From contig JAITLF010000282.1 in assembly GCA_031278025.1 (NCBI GenBank), positions 1 through 15,708 on the forward strand: a DNA stretch of 15,708 bases, given 5' to 3'. Positions 1 through 5,841 of this stretch are shown piece by piece (the first letter of the stretch is position 1; the number at the start of each line of letters is the position of its first letter). The stretch is from Treponema sp. GTDB taxonomy: Bacteria > Spirochaetota > Spirochaetia > Treponematales > Breznakiellaceae. The translations under genes were made by a program, and so were the position numbers. The notes under the pieces were generated by a model. It was not told the DNA's origin. It saw only the letters and a list, made by a program, of their open reading frames with translations, and did not search any database.

Positions 1-168
1 GGGGAGAAGCATGGGAGTGGGAACTTTTGCCTCATGAACCTGGTGGCGTTTCTGTTTCACACGCTGTTGTTTTTGGGGGAAGAGCAGTACCGGGGGGCCC
101 GGAACCGGTCTGGCCGCCAGGACAATTTCTTTAGTGCGCTGGGGTACATCTTCAGTCGTTTTCTCCAT
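1..168 (-). CDS. Partial open frame running off the left edge, product unknown
   Basis: From an ATG at 168-166 the minus strand stays open for 56 codons to the window edge. The same frame is also open upstream of that ATG as far as about 270. The translation begins MEKTTEDVPQRTKEIVLAAR and continues rich in Pro, Gln and Lys, with no motif I recognise. No good ribosome binding site precedes the ATG, so the true start may lie upstream at a non-ATG codon, or this may be a gene remnant. Overlapping frames on both strands are also open for about 60 codons, which weakens the case. Confidence 0.25.
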   Translation of the reverse strand, partial: MEKTTEDVPQRTKEIVLAARPVPGPPVLLFPQKQQRVKQKRHQVHEAKVPTPMLLP

Positions 169-317
169 GAAAACTGGTCCGCTTTTATCCTTTTCGTCTG
201 GAGAGATGAACCCGATGGGTGATACTTTGAATTCCTGATTGCCAAAGGCAGGCGGATTAGAGTATACTTGGATAGATGTTTATAGTGAGAGTATAACGAT
301 CGAAAAAGTGTGTCTTT

Positions 318-773
318 GTGAAAAACAGGGCAATAGCTTTGCCCTTACTATATACGGAGAATTCGCTATCCAAAGATGACGAAGGAAGATTTTTGAAATG
401 GGCCCGGGAAAGGTTCAAACGAATAAGATACCAAAAATTATCGAAGAATTTGACGCATTTAAAAAGCGTATCTGACCTATTATGGGTGGCGATGATACGT
501 TGTTTGATCACCTCATTAGGGCCAGAAAGAGAGAAGCAGCGCGAGAACATACGCTATTTTGATGAGAATCTCGATAAACTGCTCGCTGACCCTCTTATGA
601 CGATGAAGCATGTCATAATACACGATCGGCAGATTGTGGGTGTTTTTGACACCTTCGATGCGGCGGTGAGCCGCGCATCCGAAACCTTGCCGGAGGGCGA
701 GTATATTATACAGGAGATCGTCTCCGACTGGGAAATTGTCAGTTTTCTCTATCCGGCTATGGCTGCGGTGTAA
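318..773 (+). CDS. Hypothetical protein, probably composite; only the C-terminal half looks coding
   Basis: A 151-codon frame that would start at GTG 318. The last 75 or so residues, from FDENLDKLLADP through GEYIIQEI to FLYPAMAAV, read like a compact alpha/beta domain (strand-turn-strand VIIHDRQIVGVFDTF, then an acidic helix). I recall this only as the style of small hypothetical proteins in treponemes; no function can be given. The first half is Arg/Lys/Leu-rich and less protein-like. Across about 395-555 the next frame gives a more natural string (KIPKIIEEFDAFKKRI, one stop, then DDTLFDHLIRARKREAA), so the first half may be a fossil in another frame. ATG 492 or ATG 597 could be the real start. 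Nothing nearby indicates a role. Confidence 0.35.
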   Translation: MKNRAIALPLLYTENSLSKDDEGRFLKWARERFKRIRYQKLSKNLTHLKSVSDLLWVAMIRCLITSLGPEREKQRENIRYFDENLDKLLADPLMTMKHVIIHDRQIVGVFDTFDAAVSRASETLPEGEYIIQEIVSDWEIVSFLYPAMAAV

Positions 774-782
774 AAGGCGTAA

Positions 783-905
783 TTATGGGTTCATATTACC
801 ACCTCCGTAAAGGGATCGCGTACTCCCCCGGACCGGTACTGTGGACTTGCCTTTTTCTCTCGCCTCCTGCCACGCCTCTTTGAGCGCGTTAACTATCTCA
901 GGCAT
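783..905 (-). CDS. 40-codon mini-ORF, unknown, cut off from its upstream promoter
   Basis: Minus-strand ATG at 905-903, stop at 785-783. It encodes MPEIVNALKEAWQEAREKGK followed by a basic, Gly-rich tail ending YGGGNMNP. The first 20 residues predict an amphipathic helix. A GGAGG followed by ATG lies just before the stop, which suggests the start of a further, now lost, downstream gene. Upstream, the frame abuts the 8-bp target duplication of the miniature element at 914-1150. With the element removed, the ATG would follow the stop of the ORF at 1153-1221 by only 2 nt. Function is unknown. Confidence 0.35.
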   Translation of the reverse strand: MPEIVNALKEAWQEAREKGKSTVPVRGSTRSLYGGGNMNP

Positions 906-913
906 TCCTATTT
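906..913. repeat. Target-site duplication, left copy
   Basis: TCCTATTT directly precedes the left terminal inverted repeat. The identical octamer is found at 1151-1158, directly after the right terminal repeat. Confidence 0.7.
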
Positions 914-949
914 GGTGGTGATCCACAAAGTATGATGAAAAAATATCGT

Positions 950-974
950 TAATTCTTTGTAGTACAATGAATTA
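950..974 (+). repeat. Internal 25-bp dyad, copy 1 of 3
   Basis: TAATTC and GAATTA arms are separated by 13 bp. The copy matches copy 3 (1100-1124) at 22 of 25 positions in the same orientation and lies 150 bp from it. Confidence 0.65.
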
Positions 975-1023
975 CAAAATTCTGGCCTTGCGAGCATCAT
1001 CTTATATAATTTCATAAAAACAC

Positions 1024-1048
1024 TAATTCATTGTCTTATAAGGAATTA
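1024..1048 (-). repeat. Internal 25-bp dyad, copy 2 of 3, inverted
   Basis: This is the reverse complement of copy 3 with a single mismatch in 25. The arms CTAATTC/GAATTAG (1023-1029 and 1043-1049) are separated by 13 bp. Because it is inverted, it could pair with copy 1 or copy 3 in single-stranded DNA or RNA. Confidence 0.65.
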
Positions 1049-1099
1049 GCTATTTCTTACAGAAAATTTCGAGACAGGCCATTGATGCCCCGTTTCACG

Positions 1100-1124
1100 T
1101 AATTCCTTATAATACAATGAATTA
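1100..1124 (+). repeat. Internal 25-bp dyad, copy 3 of 3
   Basis: This is the best-formed dyad: ACGTAATTC (1097-1105) and GAATTACGT (1119-1127) are perfect 9-bp arms around a 13-bp centre. Confidence 0.65.
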
Positions 1125-1150
1125 CGTATCATGCTTTGTGGATCACCTTC

Positions 1151-1158
1151 TCCTATTT
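1151..1158. repeat. Target-site duplication, right copy
   Basis: TCCTATTT, identical to 906-913. Read on the minus strand it contains the TAG that ends the mini-ORF at 1153-1221. Confidence 0.7.
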
Positions 1159-1221
1159 TAGCCAATCTGTTGCCAGTTGCGGGAAGTCTGCGTTTATGGG
1201 TAACTGTTTTGTCAAAAACAT
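1153..1221 (-). CDS. 22-codon mini-ORF, unknown, next to a good promoter
   Basis: Minus-strand ATG at 1221-1219 encodes MFLTKQLPINADFPQLATDW plus LK, then TAG inside the 8-bp target duplication. It lies 6 nt downstream of the -10 hexamer of a near-consensus promoter (1228-1256), so a transcript starting at the usual distance would be leaderless and begin at or next to the ATG. It could be a leader peptide, a truncated gene start or chance. In the pre-insertion arrangement the mini-ORF at 783-905 would have begun 2 nt after this stop. Confidence 0.3.
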   Translation of the reverse strand: MFLTKQLPINADFPQLATDWLK

Positions 1222-1227
1222 GAGACT

Positions 1228-1256
1228 ATGTTAGCTATTTATAACAAAAGTGTCAA
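1228..1256 (-). promoter_or_regulatory. Sigma-70 type promoter, leftward
   Basis: On the minus strand a perfect -35 TTGACA (1256-1251) and a -10 TAACAT (1233-1228) are separated by 17 bp. It points toward the mini-ORF at 1153-1221 and the MITE. Confidence 0.55.
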
Positions 1257-1324
1257 GAGACTTTTCTTGTGAGTAATGGCGGCTTGCGGGTGTGCGGGTG
1301 TCCGCAGGGCACCTTAGCACTACC

Positions 1325-1353
1325 GCAAGCCGGGCGGGGCTTGCCCCGCCCGG
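1325..1353. other. Very strong GC hairpin with an overlapping alternative hairpin
   Basis: A perfect 10-bp stem, CCGGGCGGGG (1330-1339) with CCCCGCCCGG (1344-1353), closes a CTTG loop. A competing hairpin pairs GCAAGCC (1325-1331) with GGCTTGC (1338-1344). The two cannot form together. No T-run follows on either strand, so it is not a typical intrinsic terminator. Confidence 0.5.
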
Positions 1354-1412
1354 TAAGTGGAACCCCGCGCCCACGACAGGGCCACGCCGGATAGCCGCGC
1401 CATTCCCTACGG

Positions 1413-1643
1413 TTGCAACGGGTGCCTCTTGAAGTACGCATGGGGGCTGGGCGCATCAGCGGCCACGCCGCGCTGGCGCAAAGCACGCTGATGACGCGCC
1501 TTTCCGGCATCGCCTGGCAGAACGAACAGGGTCATCTTGGTCTGCCCAACGCGATACAAAATGGAGCGTTCACGATCGTGAAAATCGGCGTGCGGAAAGT
1601 CGGCGCGGGTTTTGGAGCAGGCTCAATAGTTATACCATTTTAA
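1413..1643 (+). pseudogene. Unassigned GC-rich open frame, doubtful gene
   Basis: A 76-codon frame starting from TTG. It includes GHAALAQSTLMTRLSGIAWQ and later LPNAIQNGAFTIVKIGV, a plausible strand-rich polypeptide, but it lacks a ribosome binding site, and minus-strand frames over the same bases are open too. I recognise no family. The base composition (GC-rich) contrasts sharply with the AT-rich element to its left, marking a junction near 1260. It could be a gene remnant or a shadow of a decayed minus-strand gene. Confidence 0.15.
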
Positions 1644-1862
1644 TTTAAGTGCGAAGCGCAACAGGCTCCTAGACAATCCAGGCAGGGCCTGTCTTCTTTC
1701 GGTATGTGCCGCCTCCGGCGGTTGCCAGTATTGCCGCTGATAGCCGGACGCGCGGGCCTTCATGGTGAACGAGCCGCCGTTGGCCACATACACCTTGTAA
1801 CTGGGCCGTAAACTATCGTTCCTGAAACGAATATCCAGCAGAACGGGTATGCCTCTGTCCAA
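1623..1862 (-). pseudogene. Fragment of a minus-strand gene, C-terminal-like
   Basis: The minus frame reads PVLLDIRFRNDSLRPSYKVY, then VANGGSFTMKARASGYQRQY and WQPPEAAHTERRQ, ending WYNY before a stop at 1623. The segment looks like alternating beta-strands (an extracellular or adaptor-type domain), but I cannot name the family. Its apparent ATG at 1862-1860 has no ribosome binding site, and a good gene start lies upstream in another frame (2022-2020). Together they suggest one or two broken genes on the minus strand. Confidence 0.3.
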
Positions 1863-2022
1863 AAGACCGGCAGGGGGATTCCATGAGAAAGGGGAAAAGA
1901 GGAAAACAGGGAATAAAGAAAAAAGTATGGAGATAGTAACTTAAAAATGAGTTCGAATGGGGGAGGGGTAACCCTTTAGCCGTTTTCCTCACCGAGGGAA
2001 AAACCATCGTGTTCACGTAACC
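1813..2022 (-). pseudogene. Gene start followed by nonsense, probable 5' remnant
   Basis: The minus-strand ATG at 2022-2020 follows GAGGAG with about 7 nt spacing, a good ribosome binding site. The first 19 residues, MAGYVNTMVFPSVRKTAKG, look natural. After that the frame crosses a long pyrimidine tract (the complement of the purine-rich 1885-1927) and becomes low-quality, Phe/Pro-rich sequence. This fits a truncated gene fused to unrelated DNA. Family unknown. Confidence 0.3.
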
Positions 2023-2051
2023 GGCCATTACCTACTCCTCTTTAGCTTAAA

Positions 2052-2240
2052 ATGCCCCCCCCGCAGGACATCAAAGAGTCCGTTGCATGGGTGGATTTTA
2101 TTATCGCGGGAACGGTACTGGTCGCGCTGATAGTAGTTACCTTTTTTGGCGTTGTTATGCGCCGCTTTATCAGCAGTCCGGTAAGCAGATGTACGCCACC
2201 AGAGGGAGCACCGATATTCCGAATAATCCGTCTTTCTTAG
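2052..2240 (+). pseudogene. N-terminal stub of a TRAP transporter small permease (DctQ-like)
   Basis: Residues 5-43 (DIKESVAWVDFIIAGTVLVA, then LIVVTFFGVVMRRFISSP) match the first transmembrane helix and following R-F/Y pattern of DctQ-type small subunits of tripartite ATP-independent periplasmic transporters. Those proteins are normally about 160-180 residues with four helices. Here homology stops near 2180, and the frame ends at 2240 after about 20 unrelated residues. No large permease (DctM) or binding protein (DctP) gene follows. It is therefore a relic, truncated by a rearrangement whose junction lies near 2175-2185. Confidence 0.55.
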
Positions 2241-2258
2241 CTGGATTTGAAAAAATAC

Positions 2259-2285
2259 TTGACAGTATTTGGTATTTTATATAAT
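2259..2285 (+). promoter_or_regulatory. Promoter of the outer-membrane protein gene with a dyad over the -35
   Basis: TTGACA (2259-2264) and TATAAT (2280-2285) are both perfect hexamers, separated by a short 15 bp. A perfect inverted repeat, AATACT-TGAC-AGTATT (2254-2269), overlaps the -35 and could be an operator. Confidence 0.6.
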
Positions 2286-2317
2286 GTTTCGTAAGACTAA
2301 CTAACGGAGGAATCTGT

Positions 2318-3097
2318 ATGAAAAAATTTATGGTTCTCGTGATTGTACTGACTCTGGCAGCCGGCATTGTTGCAGCTCAGGAGGAAGAAGACGGCGGAAT
2401 CGGCCTCACTGCCGGTTTGGAATTCGGAGTAGCGGGGGTTAATGTCGAAGACGGGGCAGTTCCCTATCTAACCCCCGGCCTTGTCTACGAAAATTCTTTC
2501 GGTGATTTTGACGTAGCCGCCGAGGTGGACTATACGCTCAATTTTGCGGATGGCGTTCCTCAGTCTCTGTTCGCGGAAGAAGAGTTTGGTTATAACCTTT
2601 CCCTGGGCGACATACACGGGCTGACCTTTATTCTGCACAACGAGAACGACATTGTTACCGTGTCGGATTTTGGCGTGGCCAATGAAGACGGAAGCATCCT
2701 TGAACCGAGCGTTACCTATACCCTGGGATTGAACCCCGGTGATTTTTACGCAACTGCCGGACTGCCGCTTACCTATCTTGATGACTTTGCTCTTGGCGCT
2801 TATGGGACGTTGGGATTTGGGTTTTCCTTTGGTTTGGGCCTGGAAGCCACGTTTAACTTTGCGCTTGCTGAGGAGGCCGGATACGATGGTACGGATTTCC
2901 TTGTCTCCTATGGCAATGACCAGTTCTACGGGGAGGTAGAACTGAATATCGACAGTGAGTTTAAGACCCTTACCATCACGCCGGAATTTGACTATTTTTT
3001 CAAGAATTTTATCTTCTTTGTTAAGGCGGAATTCGACGGCATCGGCGGCGATGAAGTATCAATCACCCCCGCCCTTGGGGTAACCTACAGTTTTTAA
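2318..3097 (+). CDS. Secreted outer-membrane beta-barrel-like protein
   Basis: The 259-residue product starts with a classic signal peptide (MKKFMVLVIVLTLAAGIVAA, cleavage probably after AA near residue 20-21), then an acidic mature N-terminus. The rest is alternating aromatic/small strands (GLTAGLEFGVAG, YENSFGDFDVAAEVDYT, GAYGTLGFGFSFGLGLEATF) and ends in a terminal Phe after GVTYS. A C-terminal aromatic residue on the last strand is a known outer-membrane assembly signal. I infer an 8-12-stranded barrel or porin-like protein inserted by BamA. It is monocistronic, with its own promoter, a GGAGG ribosome binding site at 2306-2310 and a hairpin terminator downstream. The specific substrate, if any, cannot be told. 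The codon use and strong promoter suggest an abundant protein. Confidence 0.7.
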   Translation: MKKFMVLVIVLTLAAGIVAAQEEEDGGIGLTAGLEFGVAGVNVEDGAVPYLTPGLVYENSFGDFDVAAEVDYTLNFADGVPQSLFAEEEFGYNLSLGDIHGLTFILHNENDIVTVSDFGVANEDGSILEPSVTYTLGLNPGDFYATAGLPLTYLDDFALGAYGTLGFGFSFGLGLEATFNFALAEEAGYDGTDFLVSYGNDQFYGEVELNIDSEFKTLTITPEFDYFFKNFIFFVKAEFDGIGGDEVSITPALGVTYSF

Positions 3098-3105
3098 GGG
3101 GCCGG

Positions 3106-3133
3106 TATCCGTCCACATCAAACCGGACGGATA
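3106..3133 (+). other. Hairpin directly after the outer-membrane protein gene
   Basis: A 9-bp perfect stem, TATCCGTCC (3106-3114) with GGACGGATA (3125-3133), has a 10-nt loop. No T-run follows, so it may be an mRNA 3' stabiliser rather than a terminator. Confidence 0.45.
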
Positions 3134-3225
3134 GATAAGTGTTGGAATTTGCCGCTAACCTCTCTCGGCGGATTCATAGAGTTGTTGGGTGTACGTTGTA
3201 CATGCAGCAAAGTTTTCTTCACTTC

Positions 3226-3285
3226 ACCGGAGCCGTCTTATCCCCCGCGTCGCGGGACGGACCAGGCGGCTCCGGTATTTTGTTT
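3226..3285 (+). terminator. Intrinsic terminator between the outer-membrane gene and the thi riboswitch
   Basis: A 10-bp perfect stem, ACCGGAGCCG (3226-3235) with CGGCTCCGGT (3267-3276), encloses a nested CCCGC/GCGGG hairpin. The T-rich ATTTTGTTT follows at 3277-3285. Confidence 0.6.
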
Positions 3286-3331
3286 CGCCGCTTCTTACCG
3301 TATCTTACTATGTTAAAGCACTGAATTTGTG

Positions 3332-3359
3332 TTGACACGATACGCCTTCAAGGTATATC
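3332..3359 (+). promoter_or_regulatory. Promoter of the thi operon
   Basis: TTGACA (3332-3337) and TATATC (3354-3359) are separated by 16 bp, about 25 bp before the conserved part of the riboswitch aptamer. Confidence 0.6.
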
Positions 3360-3380
3360 AACATGGTTAATTATAGTGCA

Positions 3381-3470
3381 AATGGGGAGCTGGAATCGTC
3401 CGGCTGAGAGCAAGCAGAGTGGAGCTTGAGACCCTTGAACCTGATCCGGATAATGCCGGCGGAGGGAATG
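3381..3470 (+). promoter_or_regulatory. TPP (thi-box) riboswitch aptamer
   Basis: The conserved elements are all present in order: GGGG at 3384-3387, CTGAGAG at 3404-3410, ACCCTTGAACCTGATC at 3431-3446, then the GGATAATGCC turn and GGAGGGAA at 3461-3468. These are the pyrimidine- and pyrophosphate-sensing parts of the thi-box. It sits in the leader of thiD and is followed by an intrinsic terminator, so TPP binding should end transcription early and shut the operon down. Confidence 0.95.
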
Positions 3471-3491
3471 GTTTAACGGTGCTTAGACACG

Positions 3492-3521
3492 CCCCCGTGG
3501 TATTTCCCCGGGGGTTTTTTT
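3492..3521 (+). terminator. Riboswitch expression-platform terminator
   Basis: CCCCCG (3492-3497) pairs with CGGGGG (3509-3514), followed by seven T (3515-3521). A second hairpin, GCCCC (3524-3528) with GGGGC (3534-3538), follows at once. The G-run at 3510-3514 could instead pair with the C-run at 3525-3529, which would free the terminator and act as an antiterminator. Confidence 0.8.
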
Positions 3522-3552
3522 ATGCCCCCGAAAGGGGCGTATAAGGAGGCGT

Positions 3553-4368
3553 ATGAAGAATGTATTGACTATCGCCGGTTCGGATTCTTCCGGCGGGGCG
3601 GGGATCCAGGCGGATCTTAAAACCATGTGCGCCCTGGGGGTATACGGAATGAGCGCCATTACTGCGGTAACGGTGCAGAATACCCTAGGGGTTTACGGCA
3701 TCCAGGAGATCGATACCGCCATAGTGGACGGCCAGATACGGGCGGTCTTTGAGGATATCCGGGTGGATGCCGTCAAGGTCGGCATGGTTTCCAGCGCGGC
3801 GATCATCGGAACTATCAGGGAACGGCTGCTTTCCCTGGGGGCAAAAAATATCGTTATCGATCCGGTGATGGTCTCTAAAAGCGGCTGCCCGCTGCTACGG
3901 AAAGACGCGGTCCGGGCTGTCCACGAATTGATAGCGATTGCCGATGTGGTAACCCCGAATGTTCCCGAGGCGGAGATCCTTGCGGGCCTTTCCATTAAAA
4001 CCAGGGAAGATATGCGGCGGGCCGCCGGGATCATCGCGGAGAAGGGAGCGAAAAACGTGCTGGTTAAGGGAGGACACCGGCTTGAAATTGAAGATGCGGC
4101 GGAAGATCTCCTCCTGACTGGGGGGAAGTTCCTATTCCTGCGCGCAGGCCGGATCAACACCAAAAACACCCATGGAACCGGCTGTACCCTTTCGGCGGCT
4201 GTCGCCTGCCGTCTTGCCCTGGGAGATACGGTAGAGGCTGCGGTACGGTCCGCAAAGGAGTACATAACTCAGGCTATCGCCGATTCCTACGAAGCGGGAA
4301 AAGGGACTGGGCCGGTAGGGCATTTAACCGAACTCTACCGCAGAGCCGGAATGGAGGTACAGGCATGA
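3553..4368 (+). CDS. thiD: Hydroxymethylpyrimidine / phosphomethylpyrimidine kinase
   Basis: ThiD phosphorylates HMP to HMP-P and then HMP-PP, the pyrimidine half of thiamine, in the cytoplasm. The 271-residue length is usual. The ribokinase-fold signatures are clear: N-terminal [18 protein letters not shown] (residues 7-24), [40 protein letters not shown], and the anion-hole/catalytic segment [14 protein letters not shown] near residues 205-218 with Cys about 211. An AAGGAGG ribosome binding site (3543-3549) lies 3 nt before the ATG, just after the riboswitch terminator. It is the first gene of a tight operon, and the stop overlaps the thiM start by 4 nt. Regulation by TPP is expected from the leader. 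No ThiE or ThiC fusion is seen. Confidence 0.95.
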   Translation: MKNVLTIAGSDSSGGAGIQADLKTMCALGVYGMSAITAVTVQNTLGVYGIQEIDTAIVDGQIRAVFEDIRVDAVKVGMVSSAAIIGTIRERLLSLGAKNIVIDPVMVSKSGCPLLRKDAVRAVHELIAIADVVTPNVPEAEILAGLSIKTREDMRRAAGIIAEKGAKNVLVKGGHRLEIEDAAEDLLLTGGKFLFLRAGRINTKNTHGTGCTLSAAVACRLALGDTVEAAVRSAKEYITQAIADSYEAGKGTGPVGHLTELYRRAGMEVQA

Positions 4369-5177
4369 TTATTGAAGAAGCGGCAAAAATTATCGATCGG
4401 GTGAGGGAACAGCGGCCTCTGATCCACTGTATTACCAACTACATTACGACCAACGACTGCGCCAATATCCTCTTGTCCTTTGGCGCGTCCCCGGCCATGT
4501 GCGACGCCTGGGACGAAGCCTACGAGTTTGCCCGGCTTTCCGGGGCCCTCTATATTAACTTTGGGACCTATATCAAGGAACAGGAAGCGGCGGCGGTGGA
4601 GGCAAGCCTGGGGGCCACGGCTGCCGGGCGGCCCATTGTGGTAGACCCCGTGGGCTGCGGGGCTATCAGGCGGCGGATACGTATTCTGGACCATATTCAC
4701 GACGTGGCCGGTATAGCCATCATCAAGGGGAATATGGGGGAAATGATGACCCTGGCGGGGAAGGATGCCGCAGTGAAAGGCGTGGATTCTGACGGCGAGA
4801 TTCCCGGTATCGAAGAGGCGGTTGCGTATTTGGCTTCCAAATACCGCTGTGTCGCGGCGGCCACCGGCAAGGTTGATGTGGTGAGCGACGGGACGCGCCT
4901 TGCCCGTATTTCCAACGGCGTAGAGGCGCTTACCCGGATTTCAGGAGCGGGCTGTATGACCGGCGCGCTCTGCGGAGCAGCTGCTGCTGCGGCGGCATCA
5001 CAATCGGGGGGCGGCATGTTTGCCGCAGCCATTGCCGCCGTTGCCGCCATGGGTATTGCCGGGGAACGGGCCTTTGAAACAGCCCAGCTTCCCGGTTCAT
5101 TCCGTGTTGCCCTGATAGACAGCATCTGCCGGGTAACCGGGGACAGCCTGCGGCAGCGGGGGAAAATTCAATGCTAA
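4365..5177 (+). CDS. thiM: Hydroxyethylthiazole kinase
   Basis: ThiM phosphorylates 4-methyl-5-hydroxyethylthiazole, the salvaged thiazole half of thiamine. The 270 residues carry the family pattern: PLIHCITNYITTNDCANILL (residues 19-38), GASPAMCDAWDEA, VDPVGCGA (ATP/Mg site), IKGNMGEM, and ISGAGCMTGALCGA near residue 192-205 with Cys 197 at the position of the catalytic cysteine. ATGA overlaps the thiD stop by 4 nt; a GGAGG at 4353-4357 lies inside thiD. This indicates translational coupling. No thiG, thiS or thiC is in the window, so here the operon is a salvage set. Confidence 0.95.
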   Translation: MIIEEAAKIIDRVREQRPLIHCITNYITTNDCANILLSFGASPAMCDAWDEAYEFARLSGALYINFGTYIKEQEAAAVEASLGATAAGRPIVVDPVGCGAIRRRIRILDHIHDVAGIAIIKGNMGEMMTLAGKDAAVKGVDSDGEIPGIEEAVAYLASKYRCVAAATGKVDVVSDGTRLARISNGVEALTRISGAGCMTGALCGAAAAAAASQSGGGMFAAAIAAVAAMGIAGERAFETAQLPGSFRVALIDSICRVTGDSLRQRGKIQC

Positions 5178-5806
5178 TCCATCAGGATTTGCGCCTCTAC
5201 CTCTGCACCGACCGGGCGCTTACCCTGGGGCGGCCCATTACCCAGGCGGTGGAAGCGGCTATCGCCGGAGGGGTTACCCTGGTACAACTCCGGGAAAAAA
5301 CGGCCTCTACCGAAGAGTTCTACCGGATTGCCCTGGCGATTCATGCCCTTACCCGGCCGTATCATCTTCCCCTGGTGATCAACGACCGCCTTGACATTGC
5401 CCTGGCTGTCGGCGCCGAAGGGCTTCACCTGGGCCAGTCGGATCTGCCCCTGTCCGTGGCCCGGCGTCTTGCAGGCAGCCGGATGTTCATCGGCCTTTCT
5501 GCCTCCACCGTGGAAGAAGCCCTGCGGGCCCAGGCGGAAGGGGCGGACTACCTGGGCGTCGGGCCGGTGTACCCCACCTGCAGCAAAGCCGACTCAGGCG
5601 AATCCATCGGGCTTGAAGGGTTGGCAGCGATACGGGCGGCGGTACATATCCCGGTGGCGGCGATAGGCGGCATCAACGAGGCTAACGCCGCCCAGGTCAT
5701 GGAGGCCGCTGTTGCGGGCATCGCGGTCATCTCCGGCATCCTTTCCCAGCCCGATATTGAGGCGGCGGCCCGGAACCTGCGGCGTATCGTGGATAGCGGG
5801 CGTTAG
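5171..5806 (+). CDS. thiE: Thiamine-phosphate synthase
   Basis: ThiE joins HMP-PP and thiazole phosphate into thiamine monophosphate, completing the salvage route set up by the two genes before it. The 211-residue TIM barrel shows LVQLREKT (residues 36-43), VINDRLDIALAVGAEGLHLG, the pyrophosphate-binding GLSAST, GADYLGVGPVYPT, and the phosphate-binding VAAIGGI near the C-terminus. The start ATG overlaps the end of thiM by 7 nt, so it is read from the same transcript. The length is normal and the motifs intact. Confidence 0.95.
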   Translation: MLIHQDLRLYLCTDRALTLGRPITQAVEAAIAGGVTLVQLREKTASTEEFYRIALAIHALTRPYHLPLVINDRLDIALAVGAEGLHLGQSDLPLSVARRLAGSRMFIGLSASTVEEALRAQAEGADYLGVGPVYPTCSKADSGESIGLEGLAAIRAAVHIPVAAIGGINEANAAQVMEAAVAGIAVISGILSQPDIEAAARNLRRIVDSGR

Positions 5807-5841
5807 CGAAAAGGGGATACGAAAGAGGAAGGAGGAAGTGA

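Larger units (their letters stand above)
914..1150. mobile_element. MITE-like non-autonomous insertion element, 237 bp
   Basis: The ends are 23-bp terminal inverted repeats, 914-936 against 1128-1150, matching at 20 of 23 positions; the inner core GGTGATCCACAAAG is identical. The element is flanked by an 8-bp direct repeat, TCCTATTT, at 906-913 and 1151-1158, as expected for target duplication. The interior is AT-rich, has no ORF of useful size and carries three copies of a 25-bp dyad. An 8-bp duplication fits several DDE transposase families (ISL3, IS256, ISAs1 and IS66 types), so I do not assign one. No transposase is present, so it must be mobilised in trans, if it is still mobile. Confidence 0.75.

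Noticed and set aside
1253..1510. 85-codon minus-strand frame
   Set aside because: Cys/Arg/Pro-rich translation crossing the strong hairpin at 1325-1353, with no ribosome binding site.
3139..3324. 61-codon ORF between the outer-membrane gene and the thi promoter
   Set aside because: It covers the terminator hairpin at 3226-3285, lacks a ribosome binding site and has no recognisable content.
3693..4265. 190-codon minus-strand frame in thiD
   Set aside because: It is a shadow of thiD; the translation is Ser/Ala/Arg-rich without motifs.
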